Assembly (NCBI GenBank): GCA_004431415.1
Contig: QPMI01000007.1
Location: 1 to 64,000, forward strand
Source: Cyanophora paradoxa
Lineage: Eukaryota > Glaucocystophyceae > Cyanophorales > Cyanophoraceae
Direction of reading: 5' to 3'
DNA: 64,000 bases
The notes beneath the pieces are model-generated. The model did not search any database. It had not been told where the DNA came from and saw nothing but the letters and a program-made list of their open reading frames with translations. Shown piece after piece: positions 1 through 11,700 of the stretch (the first letter of the stretch is position 1; each line of letters begins with the position of its first letter). The position numbers and the translations under genes are program-made.

Positions 1-1009
1 TCGAACACGGGCTCCCAGCCCATGCCCTACTACGCCGGTGAGCGCGTACCCCCCCTGCGGGCGTGCGCTCGGCATCACGATCCGGCCTGACGCCTTCGGA
101 TCCGCAGGGCACCACTTCTACTTCGCTGTGAAGTCGGCGGAGCGCGGGAACTGGACGCTGCAGCTGCCCTTCGACCACAGCGTACCCCCCGCCCGCACCT
201 CCGGGCTCCTGTACGCCGTGACGCCCCCCGCAGGGCCGCCAGAACGCGGACGGCTCCGTCTCCTTCGGCGCTCTCGCCGAGAAGGTCCCGTACCCCCTCT
301 CTGCTCCGGAATTCTCGTACCCCTCGCCCTTCCGCCCCGCCTCACGTCGCCCCGCCTCAGGACCGGCGCACGACCTTCGCTGACCCCGCAATCAACGACC
401 GGTGCGTACCCCCGCTGCTCGGAGCTCTGTACCCTCCTGACGTCATGCTCCATCGCCAGGTACCACCTCAACGACCCGAAGGTGGCGTATCCTCCCGCTG
501 CTCCACCTTTCCTCCGAGCCGACGCGTACCCCGCCTCAGTCCGCGAAGGAGGGGCTCGTCGAGGGCGCCAAGGTGCAGGGGGCTCCGTACCCCCCTTCCC
601 CTCCCCCTTCCCTGACTCCCGCTCAGGTGACATTCGAGAACGCCGCTCTGAAGCGCCGCATCATCGTCGCCAACGGTCCCATCGCCGGCTCCCCGCTCCG
701 CCACACCGCGCCCTGGTACCCCCCTCCACTTCTTGCCCCTCCCGGGTTCGCTTCCTCGCTCAGAAACCTGTACCCAGGTACGCCGTGACCACGTGGACCG
801 AGAAGCCCGAGAGCGACTTCTACTGCGTCGAGCCGGTACCCCCCCGCCCCGCCGTCGATCCTGTACCCCGATCGCTGAAGGACGTTCCCCTCCCCCCGGC
901 GCAGTGGCTGGGCCTGCCGAACGCGATCCACCACGGGCACGGCCTGCGGAGGCTGGCGCCGGGGGCCTCCGAGGCGGCCGTCTGCCACATCCGCTTCGAG
1001 GCGCTCTAG
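1..1009 (+). CDS. Aldose 1-epimerase / galactose mutarotase-like protein, 3' part
   Basis: This is the 3' end of a multi-exon gene whose 5' end lies outside the window. The family interconverts sugar anomers in the cytosol. Spliced pieces read NTGSQPMPYYAG then HHFYFAVKSAERGNW (intron about 39-110), then exons with NADGSVSFGALAEK, YHLNDPK and TFENAALKRRIIV. The last two exons give TTWTEKPESDFYCVEP and WLGLPNAIHHGHGLR, followed by LAPGASEAAVCHIRFEAL and TAG at 1007-1009. The 'CVEPW-G-PNA...LAPG' ending is typical of aldose-1-epimerase-fold proteins. At least seven introns fall within 1 kb, most 50-80 bp long and carrying GTACCCC. Some intermediate splice sites are ambiguous. The gene converges on BolA, 188 bp away. 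Confidence 0.72.
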   Translation, partial: RTRAPSPCPTTPVSAYPPCGRALGITIRPDAFGSAGHHFYFAVKSAERGNWTLQLPFDHSVPPARTSGLLYAVTPPAGPPERGRLRLLRRSRREGPVPPLCSGILVPLALPPRLTSPRLRTGARPSLTPQSTTGAYPRCSELCTLLTSCSIARYHLNDPKVAYPPAAPPFLRADAYPASVREGGARRGRQGAGGSVPPFPSPFPDSRSGDIRERRSEAPHHRRQRSHRRLPAPPHRALVPPSTSCPSRVRFLAQKPVPRYAVTTWTEKPESDFYCVEPVPPRPAVDPVPRSLKDVPLPPAQWLGLPNAIHHGHGLRRLAPGASEAAVCHIRFEAL

Positions 1010-1196
1010 ATATAGAGGAATCGAAGCCCAGGAGCATGTAGCTAAATAGGCCCCTGGCCGTGAGACAGAACAGGACTGGCCTTGCCCGTTGAGCTGCGCC
1101 CCCGCTCCCCTCCCTGCCCCGCGGCCTTGCCCTGCACACTGCACATTGCACATCTCTTCATTGCACAGCGCCAGCGCTGGCTGCTGTAGCAGACAG

Positions 1197-1808
1197 TCAC
1201 CACCGGCAAGCCGGGCGGCTCCACTTCACTTGGCCGCCTCTGCGGGGGTCTTCGTCTGCGGGCGTCCGGATTCCCTGCGTCAGTGCTCGTGCGCTGCGGC
1301 GAGACAGCATGGCAGGCGGCCTGACAGTGCCGCAGTGCACCTTGAGGGCAAGCGCGTGAAGGCCGGCCTTGAACTCGTCCTGCGCGTCGCCGCGGACGCG
1401 TCAGACCGAGCGCGAGGCGAGCGGCGGGCGGGGCGGGGCGGGCGGCCGCCTGCAGCAGGTCGTAGATCATGCGGTGCCGCTGGACGAGGGGCTTTCCCTC
1501 GAAGGCCGCGGACACGACCTCCACTTCGAAGTGCGTCTCCTTCGGGTCCCCGCCCAGCGCCTGCATGGCGCGTGCTTCGCGTGCTTGTGGCTGTCGTCCT
1601 TGATGTTCAAGACCGTCGGCGAGAGCCCTCTGTGATCTGCGGCGGTTCGTCGCGCGTGAGCAGCGATCCACGCGCGACAGCGGCCAGCAAGCGCGTACGC
1701 ACACTCGCGCACCTTCCTGCGCATCGCGTCTTGTACCGGACCCATCTGGTGTGCCGCTCGTCCTGCTGAGCTCGCTAGCCTGCGCAAACCCAACGCCGAA
1801 GCCAGCAT
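1197..1808 (-). CDS. BolA-like protein, probably mitochondrial
   Basis: BolA proteins partner with monothiol glutaredoxins in Fe-S cluster trafficking. The start at 1808 gives a basic N-terminus (MLASALGLRRLASSAGRAAH) that looks like a mitochondrial presequence, then MGPVQDAMRRK. An intron with donor GTGCGC and acceptor CCGCAG follows. The diagnostic core LSPTVLNIKDDSHKHAKH lies at about 1565-1618, then THFEVEVVSAAFEGK and LVQRHRMIYDLLQ. A final intron, apparently GC-AG (CAG|GCGGCC to GCGCAG), leads to DEFKAGLHALALKV and TGA at 1199-1197. The conserved core needs one extra base just before LSPT and another after AKHA to stay in frame. These are either two single-base losses in the assembly or decay. 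Family identity is firm; integrity is not. Confidence 0.75.
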
Positions 1809-2002
1809 GCGTCTAGCGCCGGCGGTCCGCTGTCGCTGCACGTCCTCGACGAATGTACGCGGGTACCCGTCTGCGAGCAGCGAGTCAGCGACTCGGTCGC
1901 AAGCGATCCGCGCACCGCGAAGCGAGCTCGAAGCGCACCGTGTCACCGTAGCAATGCACCTGACAGTGCAGCGCGTCAGGACGTGTCCCGCGGGCGGCGG
2001 GA
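1809..2002. promoter_or_regulatory. Candidate bidirectional promoter, BolA / ARID-PHD
   Basis: About 194 bp separate the BolA start (minus) from the first plausible ATG of the ARID-PHD gene (plus, 2003). No TATA box is apparent. The assignment rests on spacing only, and the ARID-PHD start is uncertain. Confidence 0.3.
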
Positions 2003-5000
2003 ATGGCGGTAGACGTTCGAGCGCAGGCGCGCGTCGTCCTGGACGACGGCGTGACCGGCGCGGCGCCGTCCTGGAGAGGCTCGTCGATCTGGACGGCTTC
2101 GACGACCTGCAGAAGGTCCGGGGGTGCTGCGCGGCCGCTCAACCAGTTTCGACTCAATCCTCATGCGCAGGACGATATTCGCCTCTTTTCGATGGATGGC
2201 TCAGAGATCCGCGACCTGCGGGCGCTCCGGCCGGACGAGGACGTGCTCATTCTCGCCGACGATAACCAAATCGTTCCAGCCCTGAGGGCCGGAGCATTTC
2301 TCGCCGCGCGCAATCGGGTGCTGAGGTACAATATCTTGCAGCAACCGCGTCTTCCTCTCCATTCTGATCACGGCTCGCCGCGCAGGTCCGGGCTTGAGGA
2401 ACACGGCCGCGTTGCGCACGCGGTCCCGCCGCGCGAACTCGATAGCGCGTTCGCGCGGTGCTCGGACGGCTCGTATCGCCTTTCCTCGCTCTCTTCCCGG
2501 CTCTTCCTCTCTGCACCTCCCACGCCCCGCGCGGCCTCCCCTCGCGCCTCGGACTCACCGGCCCCGCCGAGGCGCGTAAGGGTCTCCTCGCCGCGCCGCT
2601 GGCCCTCGGCGACGCTGCGGACGTCGTTGCGAGCTCCTCTGCCTCGGAGCCCGACGAGTACGACGGCAGCGCCAGCCCCGCGGTCGAGATCGACTCGGCA
2701 TTCGAGGACGACGAAGAAGAAGCAGAGGGGTGCGAACCTTCAGTGGCGCCGCCGGCAAGATCTGATTCTTGCGTTCCGCAGGCCGGCGCAGGAGCCTCGG
2801 ACAGCTTCGCATGCGGCCCGCCGCGGCGGCCGAGGCGCGGGGAGCTCGAGGGCGCCGGGGCGCGGCCGCGGGCAGAACCGGCTGCGCGGGCGCTCCCACG
2901 TGGCCCGCAGGGCAGGCCCGGCTTCCCCGCGGGTCCGTGCCGATCCGCCGCCGGACGAAGACCGGCCGCAGCCGCAGCCGCAGCGGGCGCGCGCCCGCTC
3001 GCGCGACCCGCAGCCGCGGGCAGCCGTCGAAGCGCGGGCGCGGCGGCGGCGGCGGCGGCGGGACGGAGGCGGCGGCCGCGGGATCGAGCGCCGCTCGCGT
3101 GCGACTGCGCACAGAGCGCGTGGGAGCCACGGGCGTGCCCTTCGCCACGGCCCCCGTGTCGCCCCCGTGTCGTCCCCCGGCTCCGCCCCGCGGCCGTGGC
3201 CGCGGCCTCCCCTCGCCGCGGCCGCTCCGCGTCGGCCGCCGAGGCCAAGGCCCGGCCGCAGCGCCCGCCCCCGCGGCCGCCGCCGACCGCCCCGCCGCCG
3301 CGGCAGCGCCAGCGCCGGCCGCGCGCCCTCGCGATCGGGAGGGCGTTGAGAAGGCGCGGAGCCCTCCGCCCAGCCCCGACGTCGACTCCAGCGGTGCGGA
3401 CCGCGCCCTCGACCGCCCCTCTGATCCTCTGACGCCCTCGCAGGGACTCGACGTCGACGTCGACTTCGACGCCGGCCTCGGGCGGCTCGAGCGCCCTCTC
3501 CTCGGCGGGCCCGCGCCGCGCCGCACTCCGCCCCTCCACGAGCGCCGCGCCTGGTACCCGCCCCCGCCTCCGCTTCCCGAACGCCAAGTTTGAGCGGCCC
3601 CGGACTCGGCCCCCGCCCTCCGCCCCGCAGGTACTTTTCCTTCTACCGCTTCTGGATCGTGCGGGGCCGCCCCGTGGCGGCGTACCCCGTGGCGGGGGGG
3701 CGCCCCGTCGACCTCTACGGCCTCTCCTGCAAGGCGAGTTCTATGACTAATTTCGATGACTTGAGTTCGGCCTCTGGTTTCTGACGATCTTACGTTTAAA
3801 GCATCTGAAGCTCTTAAGCTTAAGTTTGATGATTCATTGCGATCTTAAGCTCGCTCTGGAGTTCGGCCCTGGTTTCTGACGATGGGCGCTGCGCGCGGGG
3901 CAGGTCACCGCGGCGAGGCAGCAGGGCGCGCTGGTCCGCCCCCCACCCCCCCCCCCCCCCCCAACCCCCCACCCCCCCCACCCCCACCCCCCCCACCCCC
4001 CACCCATCCCCCTGCCCCCCTCCTTCCCCCCACTCCTTCCCCCTCCCCCTCTCCTCCTTCCCCCCTCCTTCCCCCTCCCCCCTCCGCCCGCCCCCACCTC
4101 CTTCCCCCCCCCCCCCTCCCCCCTCCCCCCCCCCCCCCCCCCCCCGACCACCCTTCTGGCTCCCTGGTCCGCCTCCAACCTCACTCAACGCCAGCTGAAC
4201 CCCCTTGCGCAGAGCTGGGACCGGCTGGCGTCGGAGATGATGGCTGCACCCCCGCGGAGGGCGCGCGGGGCCGCAGCGGCGCACAGGGCGCCAAGCAGGG
4301 GCCGGGGCTGGGTGCGCCCCCCCCCCCCCCCCCCCCCCCCCTCCCCCCTCCCTCCGTTCTGAAGGCCGCGCCGCCTCGCCAGCGTGGGCGGCGCGGGCGC
4401 TGAAGGCGGCCTTCGAGCGCTGGGTCGAGCCGTACGAGGCCGAGCGCGCCCGCGGCGGCGTCCCGCCCCCGACCACCGCCGAGGTAGCCAAGTGAAGTTA
4501 GTATGCACTGCACGCGTTCCGAGATTTGATCCGCGCCCGGCAGATGGCGGAGGACCCGACGAGGGACCACTTCATCGTCTGCTGCGCCTGCGGGCACCGC
4601 CACGGCCCGCCGGCCCCGCCGCCGACGCCGGCCCCGCGCCCCGCCGCCACCCGATCCTCCCCGCGCCGCGCCTCCGCCGCCGCCGCCGCCGCCTCCGCCG
4701 CCTCCGCCGCCTCCGCCGCCGCCGCTGCCTCCGGGTCGCCTTCGGCCCAAGTCCCCGCCAGCCCGCGGCGCCTCGTGGGGTGCCGGAGCTGCACGGAGAA
4801 AGGCTCAGTCGACGTCGAGGTCCCCGCCGGGCCCGGCCCCGACCGCGAGGTAGCCTTCTGATCTGATCTGATCTGAGATCGCTCCGCCTCTTTGATCGGG
4901 GGCTCTGCTAAGCGGCCCCCGCAGGTGCACTCGATCCGGGAGGTGCAGTGCAGCACGTGCTTCGTCTGGCTCCACGCGGTCCGCCCGCGACCCGCGCCCA

Positions 5001-5238
5001 GGCGCCCGCCCGCCTCCGCTCTCTGATCATGAATTTGATCCGTCCGTCATCGCAGCCGTGCGCGGTGGAGGCGGGCCTCGTCACGCGCGGGCGCCTAGCG
5101 CACATCGCCGCCGCCGGGCCCGGCAGGTCCGACGCCGATTCAAATTCAAAATTAAGAAGCTGACTTCATTTGATCCGGGAACCGCGCAGCGGAGTGGAGG
5201 GCGACTTCCGGTGCGGCGCGTGTCAGGCTGCCAGCTAG
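2003..5238 (+). CDS. ARID-PHD finger protein with a possible doublecortin-like N-terminus
   Basis: Probably a nuclear chromatin protein. The first exons read VLERLVDLDGFDDLQK, an intron, then DIRLFSMDGSEIRDLRALRP and DEDVLILADD, resembling a doublecortin/ubiquitin-like fold (weak). A long Ser/Pro/Arg/Ala-rich linker runs to about 3590. The ARID is split over exons: FSFYRFWIVRGRPV and VDLYGLSCK (about 3630-3733), VTAARQQGAL (3904-3933), SWDRLASEMM (from 4213), and LKAAFERWVEPYEAE (about 4400-4445). The exon ending TTAE joins MAEDPTRDHFIVCCACGHRHG (about 4543). PHD ligands continue as VGCRSC, VQCSTCFVWLHA, PCAVEAGLVTRGRLAHIAAA and FRCGACQAAS, then TAG at 5236-5238. Intron 3734-3903 has a GC donor (AAG|GCGAGT) and intron 3934-4212 is a C-tract. 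One frame slip near 2070 clouds the start, and the doublecortin-like part could be a separate gene. Confidence 0.65.
3934..4212 (+). repeat. C-tract intron inside the ARID domain
   Basis: This 279-bp intron starts GTCCGCC and ends TTGCGCAG. Most of it is a C homopolymer broken by single A or T residues, with pure C runs of 10 to 18. It separates two ARID exons that join to a coherent ARID sequence. A second run of about 22 C lies in the following intron (about 4316-4342). Confidence 0.8.
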
Positions 5239-5773
5239 CTCCGGGCCTCTGGCGCTGGCATGCCGCTGGGCCCCAACCCTGTTCCGTATCTAATATCAAG
5301 AGGGGGTAGCCCGATGTGAGAGCAGCGGGGCGGGGGTAGGGGGCAACATGCTGGGGGATAGGGGTACCCCGGTATAGCCTGGGGGTACAGCCGGCACTGC
5401 GGCATGCGCATGCGCAAGTTCCGGACCCAACGCTGGATCTCCTGGCCTCGTGCTTCGACCGCGCACGAGCTCGAGCGCGGCAAGTTGCCGCGGCCGCCGC
5501 ACCGAAGTTGCTGGCTCTTGGGGGGTACAGTCGCAATTGAGTCAGGCGAGCGCAGCGGACAATCGGCTCATGCATTCCTTGCAGCGACCGGCTACAGCGC
5601 TAGCGTGTCACAGGATCGATCGCAGCCGTGCCGCTGCGGCGCTGGTGTTCTCCGCTGCCGCCTGAGCGCTCGCTTTCAGGGAGTCGCCCGCAGCTTGAGA
5701 GCACCGCAAGCATCAAGCGCTTCAAGAGCAGCCTGAGCGGCGGACGAGCGCCGGGGGCGATCCGCGGCCCCCG
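5239..5773. other. Intergenic, ARID-PHD to Sen1
   Basis: This stretch holds no supported gene. It contains G-rich GGGGTA/GGGTAC words at 5305-5395 and the alternating palindrome CATGCGCATGCGCA near 5402. The remainder would hold the 3' UTR of the upstream gene and the promoter of the Sen1-like gene. No TATA box or terminator was identified. Confidence 0.5.
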
Positions 5774-8700
5774 ATGGCGCTCCCACCGCCTTCGGACGGT
5801 GCGGCAGGCGGGGCGGGCGTCAGTGACAGGAGCGCGGACGATGAACGCATCGCGGAGCTCATTCGCTTGAAGCCGGCCGAGCGGACGGGGTTCTTCGGCG
5901 GGGACGTGAGCGCGCAGCAGTACTTTGAGGTGTGCACGCTTCGCCCCACACGTGCCGGCGACGCGGCCGCTGTCATCTGGCGGCGTGCCGCTGTGTCTCT
6001 CGGTCCGTGCGCTCACGATCCTACCGCAGGAGACGGTCGCGTTCCTGCTGGAGCGCGAGCACTGGTACTGCCGGTTCCCCTCGCTGGCGCGCGAGCTCGT
6101 CTACCTGTACTGCTGGATCGGCAATGCGGAGGTGGACAAGGTCTTCGCGGAGATTGCTTCCCAACTCTCGCGCTGCACGACCTGGTTCGAATTTGATCGC
6201 ACGCGCGCGCAGCTGCAGCGCCCGCGCGCGCGCGGGGCTGACCCCTGCGCAGCGTCGACGTGTACCAGAGCAGCCAGGCGGAGAAGCAGGCGGCGCTGCT
6301 CGAGGATTTCGAAGAGGGCCAGGTCCAGAAGTTCTTCGCGGACCTCGCCAAGTACGACGAGCAGCGGCTCCTCAGCGAGCTCGGGCGCGCGGACGACAGC
6401 GCCCACGTGCGGCTCGACGAGCTCGACGAAGCCGCGCGGCAGCGCCTCTCCACCGCACTGTACGAGAGCGTCGCGTACCCGACCGCCCTCCTCGGCTCGC
6501 CCGCCCTCTACCGCGCCGTGGGCGCCGTGCGTCCGCTTGCCTCGAGCTCTGGGCCGCGGTCGTCGCCGCCGCTGATCGCGACCGCCGCGCCGCAGTGGGG
6601 CAAGAAGAGCCAGGTCGAGAGCGTGCCGCTGACGATCCAGGGCGGGCGCCCGCTCCCGGGCCTGCTGCTGCTCCTGGTGCACCCAGACGTGGTCGTGCGG
6701 GCGTGGGCCGATGCGACTCTCGAGGAGGCCGACCCGCCGCCGACTGGTTCCGAGCAGCTCGACGCTTACGAAGACGCTATGGACTTTCTGCTCGCTACTG
6801 TGCGTCGATCTGTGCGCTTTTTCCCTCCTCCTATGCACCCACTGCACTGCAGATGTCCTCGGATCGGTTCTGGGTGCACCGCCACGGGCAGGCGGGGGCG
6901 GGCCCGGCCCCCGACGCGGAGTGGCCGCTGGCGCGCTGCGAGTTCTGGGCGGGCTTCCCGTCGGTCCTGCGGCGCTTCGACGCGGCCGCCGTCGAGCGGC
7001 TCCTGTCGCGCCACGGCGCGCTTGTTGACATGGCGTCCCGCGCCGTCCGGGGCGACCTCTTCTGGAGCGCGGCGCGCATCCTCAGGATCCTGCTGTCCGC
7101 CGCCCGCGCCGCCACGTGGGCCCAGGCCGGCATCCGCCCGCGGCTGCTCGTGTCCCTGCTCGTCGAGCGGTGCGAGCAGCCCGGCTGCGAGGCCGCCGTC
7201 CAGAACGCGTGCATGGACCTGCTCCCCATCGTCGTGTCCTCCATCTCGGCCCGCCCTTCCTTCCGCCATCGCCTTGCGTTTCCTTCCCGTCTGACGCTGC
7301 GCAGGACGGCGAGCGCGGCGAGCGCCGGCAGCAGCGCGCCGCGGCCCTCCGCTTCCTTCTCGTCAACGGGCCTTCGGCCGCCTTCCCCTCCCCCCTCCAA
7401 CGCGTGCGCTGTCCTCCGCCCTCTGCGGCGACGCGCGCCTTCTGAATGCAGCGAATCGCAGACGCATGCGCTCAGAGTCGCGCTGCGCCTGCTGCGCGCG
7501 GGGATCGACGACGACATCTTGGATCCGGACGAGGACGAGGACGAAGCCGGTCCGCTCTTTACCATCGCGGCTGTGTCTTCTGCAGCTGACGGATCGCCGC
7601 AGAGACAGCGGCGGCCGAGGTGGAGCACGTGGCGTGGTGCGGGCCCCTCGTCAAGTTGACCTGCTCGCTGGGGAGCCCTCTGGAGCCGAAGGAGCTGGAG
7701 CAGGCCACGGACTTCCTCGCCGCCACTTTCGCGAGCGACGGCACCGCTCTGCTCTCGGTCCGCCGCTCTCTGTCTCTTTTGCGACGTCGACGTCGATCCG
7801 CACCGCGGGCAGGCGGCGCTCGCGGCGGCGCGCGGGGAGGAGCAGCGGAAGCCGCGGCTCCACTGGGCGGCGTGGGAGGCGCTCTGCGGCCCGCACCCCC
7901 TCGTCGTGCACGTCGACGGCGTCCACCCCAAGATCCTCCTGGCGGTCGTCCGCGCCGTCAGCGCCTCCGCGGCCCTCTCGCCCGCGGACGCCGCCGCGGC
8001 GGAGGCGCTGGAGGCGGCGAGGGGCTGCGCCGCGCGGCTGCTCTCGGCGGTGGCCGCGCGCCGGAGCGACGTCGCCCTCGATCCGCTGTTCCGGGACCCG
8101 TCGGGCTGCCTCGTCGCCCTCTTCGCCGGGGCGCACGGCGGGTGCCGCGAGGCCGTCTCGAGCGTCCTCCTCGCCCGCCACCCGAACGACGTCGGCTCCC
8201 TCGCGGCCCTCCGCGCCTACGCCTCCGCCCAGCCCGCCGCCGTCCGGGCCGGCCTCGTTGCCGCCGTCGAGGGCGCGGCGCGGGCGGGCCCCGTCAACGC
8301 GGCCCGCTCGCTCCGCTCGCTCTTCCTGGCGCTACAGCACGCGCTCCCCGGCCTCCCCGATCTGGAGACCTCCGGCGAGCTGCTGCTCAAGGCCGCGTGG
8401 CGCCTGGCCATGGAGTGCCTGGCCTGCGCCGCCTCCCTTCGGGCTGCCGCCCCTGGCGCGGTCCGCTCGACGCCTTTTTACCTCCGGTTCGAGAATGCTG
8501 ACCGGGGCGCAGTACGAGCCGGTCACCGTGGCGCTCCTGGAAGGTCTCCGCGAGGTGCTGGCGGCCGCGTCCCGCGCCGAGGCCTCTCCCCTCCTCGGCG
8601 ACCTGGCGGCCTCCTTCCCGCGCTGGTGCCCACCGCCGACCAATCTCTGCCGCTGGCTCCGCTTTCTAATGCGCGTGCGCAGGGCGGCTCCGCTCGCGCG

Positions 8701-11700
8701 GCTCGGCGTGCAGGATTCGCAGCCGGCCATCCGGCGCCGCTGGGCCACTGTCTTCGCCGATGCCCTGGAACTCGCCGCGCGCTCCTTGCCGGGCCCCCTC
8801 GCCCTGCCCGACCCCGAGGTGCTCTTCCCGCGGCCGCCCGCCTCGCCTCCCGCCTCTGATCGGCGCGCGCGCCCGCGCAGCTCGTGCCGCCGATCGCGGA
8901 GCTCGTCCGCAGCAGCGGCGGGCCGGCGGACGTGCTGTCGGACGAGCAGAAGTACAGACTCGCGGAGCTGCTGCCGGCCGTGGCGGAGGCGGCCCGCGCC
9001 CCGCCTTCCTGGGCCAACTGGCCCTCCCGCGGCAGCCCGGCGCCGCAGCCGCCCGGCCCCGCCCCGCCGGCTCTTCCGCCCAGCAGCGCCGCCGTGCAGC
9101 CGGCCCCGCCTCCGTCCCGCATCGCTCCGCCGCCTATCCCTCGGGAAATTATCGACCTGACCGAAGACGACGACGAAGAGGGCGTCGTCGATCCCCCGCC
9201 CCCGCCTCGCCCGGCCCCTCCACCCGCGGCCGCTCCTGCTGTCCCCCGCGCCACGCCCGCTCCAGCTCCGTCGAAGCCCTTGTACCCCGTCTTTCGCGTC
9301 CGGCCCGCGGATCAGGCGGGCGCTGCGCCACCGGCGCCTTCGGGCACTGCGCCGTCGAAGCCCGCGGCCGCCGTCAACAACACCTTTCCTCCTCCCAGAA
9401 TCTTCGTTCCTCCCGCACCCGCGCCCACTGCGCCTTCGGCGTCCAAGCCACCTGCACCCCCACACCCTCCCCCCGCTCGCGCGCCGCCGAACCTCCCACG
9501 GCCTTCCCCTCCGGCGGCCTCGGCCCCCCGCCCCGTCGCCCAAGCCAGCTCCTCCTCGTCCGCAGCGACGCAGCCGCACGACTCGCGCGCCGGCCTTCCA
9601 GCAGGACGCAGCGAGGCCGCCCACCCCGCGCCGCCGGCGCGGGCCGCCTTCAACCTCAGCGACGTCATCGCCGACACAGTCGCGCTGGCGTCTTCCATCC
9701 CCCCCGCACCGCCGCGAGATCGTCCTCCGCCGCCGCCCCGAGCGCCGCCGCCAGCGCCGGCGCCGCAGCGCGATCCGTCGGCCGCGGCCGCGGCGAGAAA
9801 GAGGACGCCGTCGCCGGAGTCCCGCAGGGCCGACACGGCGTCACCGGAGCCCTGGATCAGCCCGGCACCGGCGCCGCAGCCCGCCAACGATCGCGAGCAC
9901 CAGACTGCGCAGCCGTTCGTCCGGGGCAGCTCGCCCGGCGCGCAGCAAGCCGCAGCGAGGGGCCCACTCCGCCGCCGGAGATGGAGGAGGGTGAGTGGGC
10001 GGAGGACGCGGAGGCCGAAGCTGAGGCTGCGAAGCACCGGGCGCGCGCCAGGGAGCTCGCGGCGGCCGCCGTCCGAAAGCCGGACCGCCGTCCAGCGAAG
10101 GTCGCCGTGGGATGGTGTTCGACGCTCTCGCCCGTCACTGAGAATTCTTCATGCGCAGATGATGAATTTGGAGGAGGTGGGCGTGCGGCAAACCGACCTG
10201 CAGTCGGCGCGGCACTCGCGGCTGGATCAGGAGCGCGACGTGGCGAGCCGGCTCAAGCCGACCCTCGACACCCTCCACCGCACCGTTCTCTCCTGGGGTC
10301 TCAGCGAGATCCGACAAGTGCGGTTTCTTCAATTTCTTTGCCGGCTTCGCCTTGACGCGAGCGTCGACGTCGACATCGCAGGAGGCGCCCGTGCAGCCGC
10401 TGAAGCCCGTTCCCCGGTCCTTTCCCTCCGTCGATGCCTACTGCTCCGGTGCGGCGTTAACGTTCTAGATCTCTAAATCTGTGAAGCTCTGCTCTTCTGC
10501 TCTCTTTCTGAACGCGTGTGGCAGTGCTGGAGCCGCTGCTGCTGGAGGAGGTGCGGGCACAGCTGCAGACCGCCGAGCGGGAGGGCGACGACGGGGACGG
10601 CGCCGCCCTGCAGGCCAAGCTCCGCTCGTGCGCCCGCCCGGCCGCTCGCCCATTAACGTTGCTTCTCGCGGCACGCTCACAATGGGGTCGCAGCGTGGAT
10701 CGAGTGGACAGCTTCCACTTCGCGACGCTCCAGCTGCGGACCGTGCCGCAAGGGTCGGCTTCCCTCACGGACCACGACGTCGTTCTCTTGACGGAGGACA
10801 CCGCCGCGGCGAGAGACGACGCCCCTCACGTGCTTGGCAAGGCGCGCCGAAGTACTCTCAGCGTTTTTGAGCGCGCGCGCGTTTTTAAGCGCGCGCTCGG
10901 CTTTGAGCGGGCGTGCCGGCAGCTCTCTTTGAGCAAATTCTCGGCTCACGCGCTTCGCAGGTCGAGAGGGTGGAGCTCCCAGCGAACCCCGCGGGCGGGC
11001 GCGGGCCGCGGGCGGACCCGCGGGCAGTGCGCCTGAAGCTCTACCTGGACCGCTCCGGCTACGGCGTGGATCGCCGGCAGGTCATGCTGCAGCGGCTGCG
11101 GGTGGACAGCCGGTGGCGCCTGCGCAAGCTGCACAACCTCGTGACCGTGCACCGGGAGTACCAGGCCCTCCTCTCTGCTCGCCACCTCACCCTCCTGCCC
11201 CACGTATGTTTTCTCCGCGCCCCTGCCTGCATGCTTAGTTTCTAAAATCCTCTCTCAGATTCTCGACCCCGCAAAGCATCCACCCGTCTTGTCTCCTGTG
11301 CGCGTATCCCACACCCCGTTTTCCCTTCCCTCGGCGCTGATCCCGCATGACGCCGCGGCCGTAGCCTCCGGCGGCCGGATCGGCGAGCATTCTTCCGCCC
11401 CGTTCCGAAACCAGATCGACAAGGAGTTCAACGAGTCGCAAAGGCGGGCGATCTTGCACGTCGGCACGAGTCTCTCGAGGGGCTTCTGCCTGCTGCAGGC
11501 GAGCGAGCCGTGCCTTCTTCTCTGCCGTCGCTTTCGTCTGACTTGCTCTGCCGTGCAGGGGCCGCCTGGTACCGGGAAGACGCGGACGGTGGTCGCTGTC
11601 ATCAGCGCCCTCCTGATGCGCGCCGCGGCGCAGCGGGTCGGCCCGAACGCCGCCCCTGCAGCAGTGGCAGCCGCCATGCTGCCGGCGCCCGACCTGTCGA

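Noticed and set aside
3882-4403. Plus-strand poly-Pro ORF
   Set aside because: It reads through the C-tract intron 3934-4212; only the short flanking pieces are exonic.
3820-4491. Long minus-strand Gly-rich reading frame opposite the ARID gene
   Set aside because: It is the complement of C-tract introns and ARID exons. The plus strand gives a coherent ARID; the Gly runs are homopolymer translation.
4860-4878. GATCTGATCTGATCTGA tandem repeat as a regulatory element
   Set aside because: Only three 6-bp units at the start of an intron; no further evidence.
6183-6200. GGTTCGAATTT, resembling a tRNA T-loop
   Set aside because: It sits at an exon/intron boundary of Sen1; no acceptor stem or D-arm found.
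8332-9624. 430-aa minus-strand ORF
   Set aside because: Antisense to Sen1 exons with clear plus-strand protein features; long shadow ORFs are expected at this GC content.
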